The position numbers and the translations under genes were made by a program. From NCBI RefSeq assembly GCF_014203835.1, contig NZ_JACHJW010000001.1, positions 3,050,501 through 3,114,500 on the forward strand: a stretch of DNA of 64,000 bases. The letters run 5' to 3'. Positions within the stretch are counted from its first letter, which is position 1. Every line of letters begins with the position of its first letter. Below are positions 1 to 8,636 of the stretch, piece by piece. The notes under the pieces were generated by a model. That model was not told the origin of the DNA. It worked only from the letters and a program-made list of their open reading frames with translations, and ran no database searches. The DNA is from Micromonospora polyrhachis (lineage in GTDB: Bacteria > Actinomycetota > Actinomycetes > Mycobacteriales > Micromonosporaceae).

Positions 1-1062
1 GTCTCGGGGGAGGTCGAAGTGGCGGGCGGGTTGGCGGAGCAGGTCGGCTCCGCGCTGGACGATGCCGGCCGAACGCATCCGATCACTGGCCTTGGCCTCG
101 GGTGCGGTCAGTGCCTCCGGGCTGGTCGGCGGAGGCACCTTGAACCGCCATTCGAGGCGGTAGCGGGCGTTCAGTGACGGGTTCTCGGTGGACCACTCGA
201 ACTGCGCCCGGCCGTCCTCGTCGTACCGGTTGATCGGCGTACGTAGTGGGCCTTCCTCGGCCGACATGGAGGTCTCCACCCCCCACACGTGCGGCTCCAG
301 TTCGAGCGGCAGGTCGAGCCGGACGGTGAGCTGCCGGGTGGGCAGCCGTACGGCCCGTTGGAACCACTGCCCCCACTTCTCGTGACCGACCGTGTAGGCG
401 TATTCGATGGTCACGCGCTGCCCGGGGTAGAGGGGGAAGCGGCCCTGGGTGTTCTCGAAGAGCAGCCACACCTCCTTGAACGCGTCCCGGTCGTGCTTCT
501 TACGCCACTCCATCGGCTCCCGGGTGCCCTCGTTGTCGCAGTACGCCTGTAGGTCCAGTTCGGCGAAGGTCAACGGGTGTTCCCGGTGGTGCCGGTTGGA
601 ACGGCCGGGGTCACTGGGGTAGCGGTCGACGGCGACCCGGGCCAGGTATCGACTGACCGGATCGGTGCCGGCGTTGTACAACGCCCGGCGGATGACGCAC
701 CGGTAGGAGTTCTCCTGGTAGGTGAGGGTGGCCAGTTCGTGTTCGACGATGAGGCCGGCGCCGGGGGGCAACCACTGTTCGGGTACGGGCGGGTCCCGGC
801 GGGCGACGGAGCGGGCGTGCCGCAGGTCGTCGTACTCCTGGAAGCGCTGCCAGATGGCACCGGCCGCTTTGAGGACCGCGTCGGCGCGGCGGGCGAAGTC
901 CTCGGTGGGTCGATGGCGGCGGCCTTCGACGTGACTGACGTAGGACGGGTCGAAACCCATCTGGGCGGCTAGTTGCTTCTTGGTCATGCCCTGCTCGACA
1001 CGCCGACGGGAAAGTTCGGCCGCGAACGAGTCGGCAGCCCGTTCGATGGGCGAGGTCGTCAT
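1..1062 (-). CDS. XRE-family helix-turn-helix regulator, C-terminus cut by window edge
   Basis: The reverse strand reads open from an ATG at 1062 (GAGGA just upstream) to the window start, about 354 residues without a stop, so the C-terminus is missing. Residues 5-70 form an XRE/Cro helix-turn-helix, with MTKKQLAAQMGFDPSYVSHV as the core. The remainder, from about residue 85, has no enzyme motif that I recognise; it is rich in aromatic and charged residues and looks like a ligand-sensing or structural domain of the kind attached to HTH domains in large actinobacterial regulators. Its target is unknown. The gene stands alone and points off the window. The HTH call is secure, the role of the C-terminal part is not. 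Confidence 0.8.
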   Translation of the reverse strand, partial: MTTSPIERAADSFAAELSRRRVEQGMTKKQLAAQMGFDPSYVSHVEGRRHRPTEDFARRADAVLKAAGAIWQRFQEYDDLRHARSVARRDPPVPEQWLPPGAGLIVEHELATLTYQENSYRCVIRRALYNAGTDPVSRYLARVAVDRYPSDPGRSNRHHREHPLTFAELDLQAYCDNEGTREPMEWRKKHDRDAFKEVWLLFENTQGRFPLYPGQRVTIEYAYTVGHEKWGQWFQRAVRLPTRQLTVRLDLPLELEPHVWGVETSMSAEEGPLRTPINRYDEDGRAQFEWSTENPSLNARYRLEWRFKVPPPTSPEALTAPEAKASDRMRSAGIVQRGADLLRQPARHFDLPRD

Positions 1063-1295
1063 GGGGGTCCTCATGGCCGGGAGTTTCAGTCTGCCCTTCA
1101 AGTCGCCCATCTAGGCACAAGTGCCACATTCACGACATTCACCTTGACATTCAGCTATTATCGTCGATCCTACCGTGAGCCGCGACCGGGTTTCACGTTC
1201 AGCAAACCAACGCACATCACCCCAACCACCCCCATCCGGTGGGTGACGCAACACACCCCATATCCGCAGCCAGACGCACTTGACCGACACCTTCC

Positions 1296-1314
1296 ATGGT
1301 TAGGCTAACCTTAG
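1296..1314. promoter_or_regulatory. Iron box (IdeR/DmdR1-type operator)
   Basis: The 19-mer catggttaggctaacctta matches the actinobacterial iron-repressor consensus TWAGGTWAGSCTWACCTWA at 17 of 19 positions. It lies about 200 bp upstream of the FhuF-like gene and explains its likely regulation: repression by an Fe2+-loaded DtxR-family repressor when iron is plentiful. Confidence 0.85.
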
Positions 1315-1509
1315 TGTTAAGGTGACTGTCGGTACGCGGAATTGTTGGCCCACTCGATGCATTCGGGCCGCTATCAAGGGGAACGGGGTCGGGGTGACAG
1401 CGACCAACCAGGGACGGAACCCGACGGGCTACCAGCCCGCTCCGGATCTGCGCCCAGCGCTCGACCACACCACCGTCGGTTACCCCGCCGTCCGGTTCGG
1501 CGGCCGTCC

Positions 1510-2304
1510 GTGACCGCCGCGCTCGACCAGAGCAGCCGCATCGCCGGCCCGTTGGCCCCGGTGACCGCGACCCTGCGGACGATGTTCGGCACCGACGACC
1601 TACCCGGTCTGGCGCCCGGCCTACTGGTCGACGATCCCGCCGGCTGGCTGTCGGCCACCGAACTCGTCGACGGCTCCCGCCTACCCAAACTGCTCGACGC
1701 CGCCACCAACACCTGGAACGCGGCTCCGCATGCCGCCGCCGCGCTGGCCTGGAAGTCGTACACCTACTGGTTGGCGCTGCCCACCGTACTGGGCTGGGCC
1801 TCCGCCCGCCGAGTGCCGCTGCCCCGGCCGTCGGACGTGCTGGTCGACCTCGGCGACCACCGGCCACTACTCGCCATCGGGCTGCGCCCCGCCACCACGG
1901 TCGCCGTACTCCCCAGCGACCCGCTGGCTCTTGCCGGGCTGCCGGAGGTCCGGGTCGTCGCCGACGAGGCGGAACTGCTCGACACCCTGCGCACGGCCCT
2001 GCTCGACGAGCACCTTTCCCCGCTCCTCGACGCCATCCAGGCGCGAGTCCGGGTCGGTGCCCGTACGCTGCTGGGTTCGGTCGCGTCCGGCGTGGCGAAC
2101 GGGATCCTGCGCGCCGCCGATGCCCTGCCCGGATCCTCGACGCAGAACATCGGCACGCTGTTGTCCGCGCTCGGCGTGGACGACCTGATCGAGTTGACCA
2201 CCGGGCCGAACGGCGGGCTGACCGTGCAGCGCAAGACCTGCTGCCTGGCGTTCACCCTGCCCCAGCCGAAGTACTGCGCCGGCTGCTGCATCCGCCCGTC
2301 CTGA
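1510..2304 (+). CDS. FhuF-like [2Fe-2S] ferric-siderophore reductase
   Basis: The protein of about 264 residues ends in a cysteine cluster, CC-x10-C-x2-C (CCLAF...KYCAGCC), which is the hallmark of the FhuF family of siderophore-iron reductases; the usual family length is about 250-270. These cytoplasmic proteins reduce ferric siderophores to release Fe2+. The reading frame is open from an ATG at 1342, but the residues before the GTG at 1510 look random, so I chose the GTG start (MTAALDQ). The gene is preceded by a near-consensus iron box, which supports a role in iron acquisition. No siderophore transporter lies next to it in this window. Family assignment is firm; the siderophore used is unknown. 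Confidence 0.8.
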   Translation: MTAALDQSSRIAGPLAPVTATLRTMFGTDDLPGLAPGLLVDDPAGWLSATELVDGSRLPKLLDAATNTWNAAPHAAAALAWKSYTYWLALPTVLGWASARRVPLPRPSDVLVDLGDHRPLLAIGLRPATTVAVLPSDPLALAGLPEVRVVADEAELLDTLRTALLDEHLSPLLDAIQARVRVGARTLLGSVASGVANGILRAADALPGSSTQNIGTLLSALGVDDLIELTTGPNGGLTVQRKTCCLAFTLPQPKYCAGCCIRPS

Positions 2305-2310
2305 CCCCGC

Positions 2311-2370
2311 CGGGCCACCCAACCTGTAGCCGGGCCACCCAACCTGTAGTCGGGCCACCCGACCCGTAGG
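2311..2370. repeat. Three tandem 20-bp repeats after the FhuF-like gene
   Basis: Three consecutive 20-bp units start at 2311, 2331 and 2351; units 1 and 2 differ only at the last base and unit 3 has three further changes (cgggccacccaacctgtag is the shared core). They lie in the short gap between two convergent genes. No hairpin is obvious. Function unknown. Confidence 0.85.
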
Positions 2371-2406
2371 AAGAGAGGCAGTTCTCCGACCAGCAGGAAG
2401 GCTGCC

Positions 2407-4347
2407 TCACCCGACCAGCGGGCGGACGTCCCACACCCACACTCCGCCGGTCCGCTTCGGCTCGATGCCGGTCAGCTCGGTCATCCCCCGCCGGAACGCG
2501 TCCTCATGCCGGTGCGGGGCCAGAACCACCACCCCGGCCCGCCAGTACCTCAGATCCTCGACCGCCTCTGCCCGCCGTCGCGCGTCGACCGGGGGCACCT
2601 TGCCGCTGCGCCGGATCGTGTTGAAGAAGGCGTTGGTAGGCCGGTCGGGGCCACCGAACCGCGCCACCCGGTCTCCGGAAGCGTCGCCATGGCGACCCGG
2701 GCCGAGGAAGTAGCCCCGGGCCAGTCGCAGTTCCAGCCCGGTCTCCGCGGACCAGCGCAGCGGGTCCGGGTAGGTGCTGGCCGGCAACGGCAGGGTGACC
2801 ATCGACCGGTCACCGGCGACGTACTCGCGCCAGGCCCCGGAGGAGATGAACTCGGGCGTGGGCGTGATCCGGGTCGACGGCACCGGGGTCGGCGCGTTGG
2901 GCAACAACGCCATGACCGTCACCGTCACCGCGGCGAACCGGATCTGCCCGGCCGACGCCGGATGCTGCCGGGTCAGCCGGGCGATGCGGTCCCCGCCGAG
3001 CGCGAGCAGGATCCCGACGACGGGGGTGGTCGCCAGGGCCCAGCGGGTGGGGACGGCCGAGTCGAACACCGGCAGCCCGCCCAGCAGGCGCCACGGGCCA
3101 GGAATCCCGGTCGACCGACCCTCGAACAGGATCGTCGGCCCCAACGACAGCAATGCGAAGATCAGTCCGGCAACGGCCAGGCCGATCACCGCCGCGTTGC
3201 GGCGGAGCCACCACACCAGGGCCCCCACCAGTACGACCAGCGGCCAGCCGAAGAAGGCGTTCTCCTCGCTGGGGTTCTGGGCCAACCGCCGGGCGGTCTC
3301 GGGATGGCCGGCGATCGACTCTCGGGAGAAGGCCACGAAGGAGGCCAGGTCGGCACCGTACTCCCGGATGTCCCTGGGCAGCCCGTGGTAGGCCTGCGGA
3401 CCGAAGAACTGGACGTAGAGGGGGTAGGCGAGCAGCACCACGGCGACCCCGGCGGCGATCCCCAGCCCGGCCAGGAAGGGGCGATGCTCGCACCGCAGTC
3501 CGGGGCGTAGGACGGCCAGCACCACCACCACGATGCCGAGGCCGATCGCGGTCATCAGCAGGACCTCAAGGTTGATGAACGCCTGCCAGACGATCAGCAG
3601 GCCGAGCAACACCCCGTTGCGGGCCCAGCGGCCAGGCTGCCGCAGCCGCAGCGTCCGCCAGATGATCAGGGGTACGAGGAACTGCGCCACGATGTTGGGG
3701 TGGCCGTTGGCGTGCGAGACCATGCTCGGCGCGAAGCCGCAGAACAGCGCGCCGACCCAGGCCGCGACCCGGGAGCCGACCAGGTGCCGGGAGAGCACGA
3801 AGTACCAGGTGCTCGCGGTGACGATCAACGCGAGGGTGAGGAAGACGTTGAAGGCGACGCGCGGCCCGAAGGCCAGGGTCACCGGGGTCATCGGGATCGA
3901 GATGGCCAACACGGAGGTGTTCGCCATCAGGTTGACCCCGTCCGGGACGTTCATCTGGTCGGAGACGAACGGGTTGGTGGGGCCGGTGACCACCCGGGCG
4001 CCGTGCGCCATCATCCACTCAAAGAACGCCTGGTCGGCCAGGTTGTCGCGTAGTCCGTGGCTGGGTTGCCGCCAGATTTGGGCGGTGACCCACAGGCCGA
4101 GTACGACGAAGCTCAGGATGGCGGCGAGGTCCGGCAGCCAGGCATGTCGGAGCCATCGGCGGGATCTGGCCGTGGCGGGCCCCTCGGCAGATGGATCGGC
4201 GGGCCCCTCAGCAGATGGATCAGCCAGATCTTGGGCTGAATTGTTATCGTCCGCACGCTTGCCAGCCGACGCCGTCGATCGAATACCATCCCCGACAGGT
4301 GGCGGCTCCCTGGACGAGCCGTCGGCTCCTATACGAGAAGTAGTCAT
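2407..4347 (-). CDS. Polytopic membrane protein, GT-C glycosyltransferase-like
   Basis: A protein of about 646 residues with a disordered, Ala/Glu/Pro-rich N-terminal tail, then about 10-12 hydrophobic segments and a C-terminal extracytoplasmic-type domain of about 170 residues. The arrangement resembles GT-C-fold lipid-linked sugar transferases and related actinobacterial membrane proteins of unknown specificity; an acidic pair near the first loop (HGLRDNLADQAFFEW) fits this but is not proof. I chose the ATG at 4347 because the 36 residues before it look non-coding. A methyltransferase is divergently placed upstream. The membrane nature is clear; glycosyl transfer is inferred from overall layout. 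Confidence 0.65.
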   Translation of the reverse strand: MTTSRIGADGSSREPPPVGDGIRSTASAGKRADDNNSAQDLADPSAEGPADPSAEGPATARSRRWLRHAWLPDLAAILSFVVLGLWVTAQIWRQPSHGLRDNLADQAFFEWMMAHGARVVTGPTNPFVSDQMNVPDGVNLMANTSVLAISIPMTPVTLAFGPRVAFNVFLTLALIVTASTWYFVLSRHLVGSRVAAWVGALFCGFAPSMVSHANGHPNIVAQFLVPLIIWRTLRLRQPGRWARNGVLLGLLIVWQAFINLEVLLMTAIGLGIVVVVLAVLRPGLRCEHRPFLAGLGIAAGVAVVLLAYPLYVQFFGPQAYHGLPRDIREYGADLASFVAFSRESIAGHPETARRLAQNPSEENAFFGWPLVVLVGALVWWLRRNAAVIGLAVAGLIFALLSLGPTILFEGRSTGIPGPWRLLGGLPVFDSAVPTRWALATTPVVGILLALGGDRIARLTRQHPASAGQIRFAAVTVTVMALLPNAPTPVPSTRITPTPEFISSGAWREYVAGDRSMVTLPLPASTYPDPLRWSAETGLELRLARGYFLGPGRHGDASGDRVARFGGPDRPTNAFFNTIRRSGKVPPVDARRRAEAVEDLRYWRAGVVVLAPHRHEDAFRRGMTELTGIEPKRTGGVWVWDVRPLVG

Positions 4348-4559
4348 GATGACTCGGACCGTAGCGGAGCGTGATCGACCTGGAAGCCATTTGCCAGCAA
4401 CGGCGAAGTCTGTCCGGAAACGTCCCTGAGGCGAACCCGGTATTCTGAGAATCATTCACATTCAGCCCCACCGGTGCCCCGATTTCCCTACCGTCGTCGT
4501 AGATGGTTCACTCTGTCGGTCGAGGTGCAGGTCGAGTTCAGATCGTGAGGAATCGACGC

Positions 4560-5270
4560 ATGGTAGAGATCACTGGGGATCAGCGGGTGCAGTCGGAGGT
4601 CCTTGAAGGGCTCGCGACAGCGGTCAACCACCGGCGATGGTTCGTCGAGTTGGCCATCCCGTACCTCGGTGACAACCCCATCGAAATCGGCAGCGGCCTG
4701 GGCGACTACGCCCTGGAATGGGCCCCCCACTTCGAGCGGTTCACCGCCACCGAGGCCGACCCCGACCGGCTGGTCGCACTGAAGGAGCGGCTCGCCGACC
4801 ACCCCAAGATCGAGGTACGGCAGATGCTGCTGCCGCACTCCGAGCGGGGCGACTACAGTGCCGCCGTCTCCTACAACGTCCTCGAACACATCGAGGACCA
4901 CGTCGACGCGCTGCGCAGCATGCGTGACCTCGTCCGTCCCGGTGGGGCCATCGTCCTGATCGTGCCGGCATTCCAGTTCGCGATGAGCCCGGCGGACATC
5001 GCCACCGGCCACGTCCGCCGCTACACCAAGAAGACCATGGCGGCCGCGCTGACCGAGGCGGGCCTGCAGATCGAGAAGCTGCACTACGCCAACGCACTCG
5101 GCCTGATCGGCTACTTCATGGCGACCAGCGTCTTCCGCCTGATGCCCAAGGAAGGGCCGATGGTGAAGATCTACGACAGCCTCGTGCTTCCGGTCACCAA
5201 GGCGGCCGAGCAGGTCGTCCGCCCGCCGTTCGGCCAGTCCGTCTTCGCCGTGGCCCGGGTCCCCGACTGA
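4560..5270 (+). CDS. Class I SAM-dependent methyltransferase
   Basis: A protein of 236 residues with the Rossmann methyltransferase motifs: motif I PIEIGSGLGDYA, an acidic residue closing strand 2 (FTATEADPDRL), and motif IV around SYNVLEHIED, typical of the Methyltransf_11/23 families. The start at 4560 is preceded by GAGGA at good spacing; the frame extends upstream but without a convincing ribosome site. The substrate cannot be read from the sequence. The divergent neighbour is a membrane protein that may act on glycolipids, so a role in cell-envelope or polyketide-type modification is possible but unproven. Confidence 0.85.
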   Translation: MVEITGDQRVQSEVLEGLATAVNHRRWFVELAIPYLGDNPIEIGSGLGDYALEWAPHFERFTATEADPDRLVALKERLADHPKIEVRQMLLPHSERGDYSAAVSYNVLEHIEDHVDALRSMRDLVRPGGAIVLIVPAFQFAMSPADIATGHVRRYTKKTMAAALTEAGLQIEKLHYANALGLIGYFMATSVFRLMPKEGPMVKIYDSLVLPVTKAAEQVVRPPFGQSVFAVARVPD

Positions 5271-5282
5271 TCTCGCACTGAC

Positions 5283-5413
5283 ACCCACCACCCTCCGCCC
5301 GCGGGCCGGTTGCACCCACCACCCCACCACCCTCCGCCCGCGGGCCGGTTGCACCCACCACCCCACCACCCTCCGCCGGTGGGCCGGTCGCACTCACCAC
5401 CCCACCGCCCGCC
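5283..5413. repeat. Tandem 39-bp repeats downstream of the methyltransferase
   Basis: Two full 39-bp units (5314-5352 and 5353-5391) follow a shorter 31-bp first copy (5283-5313) and precede a degenerate partial copy. Each unit joins runs of CCACC to cgcgggccggttgc. The array fills the gap after the methyltransferase stop. It is not part of a recognisable gene. Confidence 0.8.
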
Positions 5414-5510
5414 GGCACCGCGGACCAGCCGCGATGCCGGCGACGACCGGCAAGATCCACCGCTTGACCTGACCGGCAGAAGGGTCACTGCGTGATCTGA
5501 CCAGCGGGGG

Positions 5511-6053
5511 TCACTGCGCGATCTGGTACGTCGGGCGGATCACCGCCCGAGCCAGCGTGTGGAAGGTCAGGTTGAACCCGACGTACGCGGCCGTCGAGTT
5601 GGGCGTGACGTCGAGACGTTCCGTGTCCAACGCGTGCACCGCGAAGACGTACCGGTGCGGCCGGTCACCGGCCGGCGGAGCCGCACCGCCGTACCCCTCC
5701 ACCCCGTAGTCGTTGCGTACGCTGAACGCGCCGCCCACCCCCGGCGCGGGCGTACGGCCGGCACCCCGGTCCAGTTCCGTGACGTTCACCGGGATGTTGA
5801 CCAGCACCCAGTGCCAGAACCCACTGCCGGTCGGCGCGTCCGGGTCGAAGCAGGTGACCGTGAAGCCACGGGTCGCCTCCGGGAAGTCCGACCAGGCCAG
5901 CTGGGGTGACCGGTTCGCGCCACCGACGCTGTCGTGGGCGAACTCCAGGTCCATCGGCTCGCCGTTGCGGACGTCGTCACTGATCAACGTGAACGACGGT
6001 ACGGGCGGCAGCATCTCGTACGGGTCGGGCGCGATCGGTCGATCAAGGAACAT
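5511..6053 (-). CDS. YbhB/YbcL-type phosphatidylethanolamine-binding protein (PEBP/RKIP family)
   Basis: This 180-residue protein has the PEBP ligand-site motifs: SPQLAWSDFP, CFDPDAPTGSGFWHWVLVNI (the DPDxP and GxxxHW elements) and a PxGDxPHRYVFAVHAL-like stretch. Length matches bacterial members (150-190). No signal peptide is present, so it is probably cytoplasmic. Bacterial PEBPs bind anionic ligands but their function is poorly known. The gene is divergent from a TetR regulator 131 bp away, whose operator could lie in the shared gap. Confidence 0.9.
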   Translation of the reverse strand: MFLDRPIAPDPYEMLPPVPSFTLISDDVRNGEPMDLEFAHDSVGGANRSPQLAWSDFPEATRGFTVTCFDPDAPTGSGFWHWVLVNIPVNVTELDRGAGRTPAPGVGGAFSVRNDYGVEGYGGAAPPAGDRPHRYVFAVHALDTERLDVTPNSTAAYVGFNLTFHTLARAVIRPTYQIAQ

Positions 6054-6184
6054 CGGGTGTCCTCTCCAAGACGTCTGACTCGTGCTCTTTCTACCCCGTC
6101 AGCCTCGTAACGTGCGCCAGCTCACTTCGTTGCAGCCTATGAAAGTTTGCGGGGCCAGAAAGATCGGCGGTAGCGTGCAACACG

Positions 6185-6808
6185 ATGACCATGGAGCAGG
6201 ATGCCGTCGTGGGGCGTCGGGACCGCAAGAAACAGCAGACCCGAGCCGCCCTCACCATGGCTGCGCTACGCCTGGTCGCCGAGCGGGGTATGGATGCGGT
6301 CACCGTGGAGGACATCAGCGACGCCGCCGACGTCTCCGCACGGACGTTCTTCAACTACTTCGCCTGCAAGGACGACGTACTCACCAGCAACAGCGATCGT
6401 CAGGCCAAACAGTTCCTGAAACTGCTGACGGCCATCCCGGCGGACGTTCCGACGACGGAGGCCGTCCGCCGCGCGCTTGGCGCGGCCCTACAGGAGGTCC
6501 AGACCGAACACGAGATGTGGCTCCTGCGGATGCGAGTCGTCGAACGCAACCCCTCGCTACTCCCCCGGCTCGTGGCCAGCGGCAAGGAGACCGAGCGGGA
6601 GATAGTCGAAGCCATCGCCACGCGGGTCGGCGTCGACCCGGACACCGACAGCTACCCACTGCTCGTCACAGGCATGATCAGTGCCGCCTGCCGTACGGTG
6701 ATGACCTGCTGGGTCGCCAGCCACGGCGCGAAGTCCCTCACCGAACTGGTCGACGAGGTCTTCGCCGCGCTCGCCGCCGGGCTACCCGACCCCCGTCCCA
6801 CCGTGTGA
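6185..6808 (+). CDS. TetR-family transcriptional regulator
   Basis: 207 residues, typical TetR length. Residues about 15-60 form the DNA-binding domain, with VTVEDISDAADVSARTFFNYF as the helix-turn-helix (A-x-V-S-x-x-T-x-x-x-Y-F pattern). The C-terminal part is helical and would bind a ligand. The next gene on the same strand, 121 bp on, is a DHA2-type drug exporter, so this is likely its repressor. It may also control the divergent PEBP gene. Confidence 0.9.
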   Translation: MTMEQDAVVGRRDRKKQQTRAALTMAALRLVAERGMDAVTVEDISDAADVSARTFFNYFACKDDVLTSNSDRQAKQFLKLLTAIPADVPTTEAVRRALGAALQEVQTEHEMWLLRMRVVERNPSLLPRLVASGKETEREIVEAIATRVGVDPDTDSYPLLVTGMISAACRTVMTCWVASHGAKSLTELVDEVFAALAAGLPDPRPTV

Positions 6809-6929
6809 CCGGCTTGATCCGGTAGTCCCCGCCGATCGACGTCGGCGGCCCCAGCCCATCGACAGCCACCACATATCCGTTGGTGGCTGAGTCGACCCGC
6901 CCATGTAAGCACCACAAGGAAGAAAACAC

Positions 6930-8549
6930 ATGACGGCCACCGCCGCGCCACCAGAACCCGCCGACGCCGCAACCGCGTCCGGCCCGATGTCCCGCAAGGA
7001 GGTCCTCCAGGCCCTCTCCGGCCTGATGGTCGGCATGTTCGTGTCGATCCTGGCCTCCACGGTGGTGGCCAACGCGCTGCCCCGGATCATCGCCGACCTC
7101 AACGGCAGCCAGTCCGTCTACACCTGGATCGTCACCAGCGAACTGCTGGCCATGACCGCCACCGTCCCGATCTGGGGCAAGATGGCCGACCTGTTCAGCA
7201 AGAAACTGCTCATCCAGCTCTCGCTCGGCCTGTTCGTCGTCGGCTCGCTGATCGCCGGGCTCACCCCGAACGTGGAGATCCTGCTGGTCAGCCGGGTCGT
7301 CCAGGGCATCGGTGCGGGCGGCATGACGGCCCTGGCCATGATCGTGATGGCCGCGATGATCCCACCACGCGAACTGGGCCGCTACGCCGGCATCTTCGGT
7401 GCGGTCTTCGGTGTCGGCACCATCGCCGGCCCGCTGATCGGCGGCGTGCTCGTCGACACCTCCTGGTTGGGCTGGCGCTGGTGCTTCCTGATCGGCGTGC
7501 CGTTCACCCTGCTCGCGATCGTGCTGCTGCAACGCACCCTGCACCTGCCGGTGGTGAAGCGGAAGGTGAGCATCGACTGGCTCGGCGCCCTGCTGATCAC
7601 CACGGGTGTCTCCACCCTGCTGATCTGGTCCTCGATGGCGGGGAACAAGTTCGCCTGGGCGTCCTGGTGGACCGCCGGCCTGGTCGCCGGGGGTCTGATC
7701 CTGCTCGTCCTGGCCGTGCTGGTGGAGTCCCGCGCCGCCGAGCCGATCATCCCGCTCGACATCTTCCGCAACCGCACCGTCTCGCTGGCCACCCTCGCCA
7801 GCATCCTGGTCGGTGTGGCGATGTTCGGCGGCACCGTCTTCCTGTCCCAGTACTTCCAGATCTCCCTGGGTAAGACGCCCACCGTCGCCGGCCTGATGAG
7901 CCTGCCGATGGTCTTCGGTCTGCTGATCTCCTCGACGGTGGCCGGTCAGCTGATCAGCAAGTTCGGCCGCTGGAAGATCTTCCTGGTCGCCGGTGGCGTG
8001 ATCATGACGATCGGCATGCTCCTGCTCGGCACCATCGACGCACAGACCAACATCGTGCTCCTGTCGATCTACATGGCGGTCCTCGGTGTCGGCGTCGGCA
8101 TGCTCATGCAGAACCTGGTACTGGCCGCCCAGAACGACGTACCCGCCCACGAACTCGGTGCGGTCACCTCGGTCACGACGTTCTTCCGCAGCATGGGCGG
8201 TGCCATCGGGGTCAGCGCGCTGGGCGCGGTGCTGGCCAACCGGGTGACCACCCTGATGACCGAGAAGCTCGGCCCGATGGCCCAGGGCGGCGCGGAGGGC
8301 GGCGGCGAGGCCAAGGTCCCGGACCTGACCACCCTGACCGGCCCGCTCCTGAAGATCGTGCAGGACGTGTACGGCACCGTCACCGCCGAACTCTTCCTCA
8401 TCGGTACGCCGTTCGCCGTCCTGGCGCTGATCGCGGTGCTCTTCATCAAGGAGAAGCCGCTGCTCACCACCAGCGGATCCGAGCGGCTCGCCCAGGAGGA
8501 AGCGGCAGCCGAGACGGCTGCCGTCGCCGGACCGGTGGCGAAACACTGA
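6930..8549 (+). CDS. MFS drug efflux transporter, DHA2 (EmrB/QacA) family
   Basis: A protein of 539 residues with 14 hydrophobic segments, the DHA2 layout. Recognisable motifs include the motif A region between segments 2 and 3 (PIWGKMADLFSKK) and motif C in segment 5 (GAVFGVGTIAGPLIGG). AAGGAAG lies upstream of the ATG. The substrate is unknown. Adjacent TetR regulation suggests that export is induced by the exported compound. The gene ends at a strong hairpin shared with the convergent ABC-F gene. Confidence 0.92.
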   Translation: MTATAAPPEPADAATASGPMSRKEVLQALSGLMVGMFVSILASTVVANALPRIIADLNGSQSVYTWIVTSELLAMTATVPIWGKMADLFSKKLLIQLSLGLFVVGSLIAGLTPNVEILLVSRVVQGIGAGGMTALAMIVMAAMIPPRELGRYAGIFGAVFGVGTIAGPLIGGVLVDTSWLGWRWCFLIGVPFTLLAIVLLQRTLHLPVVKRKVSIDWLGALLITTGVSTLLIWSSMAGNKFAWASWWTAGLVAGGLILLVLAVLVESRAAEPIIPLDIFRNRTVSLATLASILVGVAMFGGTVFLSQYFQISLGKTPTVAGLMSLPMVFGLLISSTVAGQLISKFGRWKIFLVAGGVIMTIGMLLLGTIDAQTNIVLLSIYMAVLGVGVGMLMQNLVLAAQNDVPAHELGAVTSVTTFFRSMGGAIGVSALGAVLANRVTTLMTEKLGPMAQGGAEGGGEAKVPDLTTLTGPLLKIVQDVYGTVTAELFLIGTPFAVLALIAVLFIKEKPLLTTSGSERLAQEEAAAETAAVAGPVAKH

Positions 8550-8577
8550 CCGCATCAGGCGTACGCCTGGAATAAGC

Positions 8578-8626
8578 AAGCCGGTGTGCCGGTGGGACAT
8601 TCGCTGTCCCACCGGCACACCGGCTT
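8578..8626. terminator. Bidirectional terminator, perfect 22-bp stem
   Basis: Bases 8578-8599 and 8605-8626 form a perfect 22-bp stem with a 5-base loop (ttcgc). It lies between the convergent MFS and ABC-F genes and would stop transcription from both. Confidence 0.9.
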
Positions 8627-8636
8627 CTACTGTCTG

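Noticed and set aside
2506-3510. Long plus-strand frame opposite the membrane protein
   Set aside because: Arg/Pro/Gly-rich translation without motif; it is a high-G+C shadow of the minus-strand gene.
6738-8618. 626-residue minus-strand frame opposite the MFS gene
   Set aside because: His/Gln/Asp-rich low-complexity translation typical of the antisense of a transporter gene; no ribosome site.
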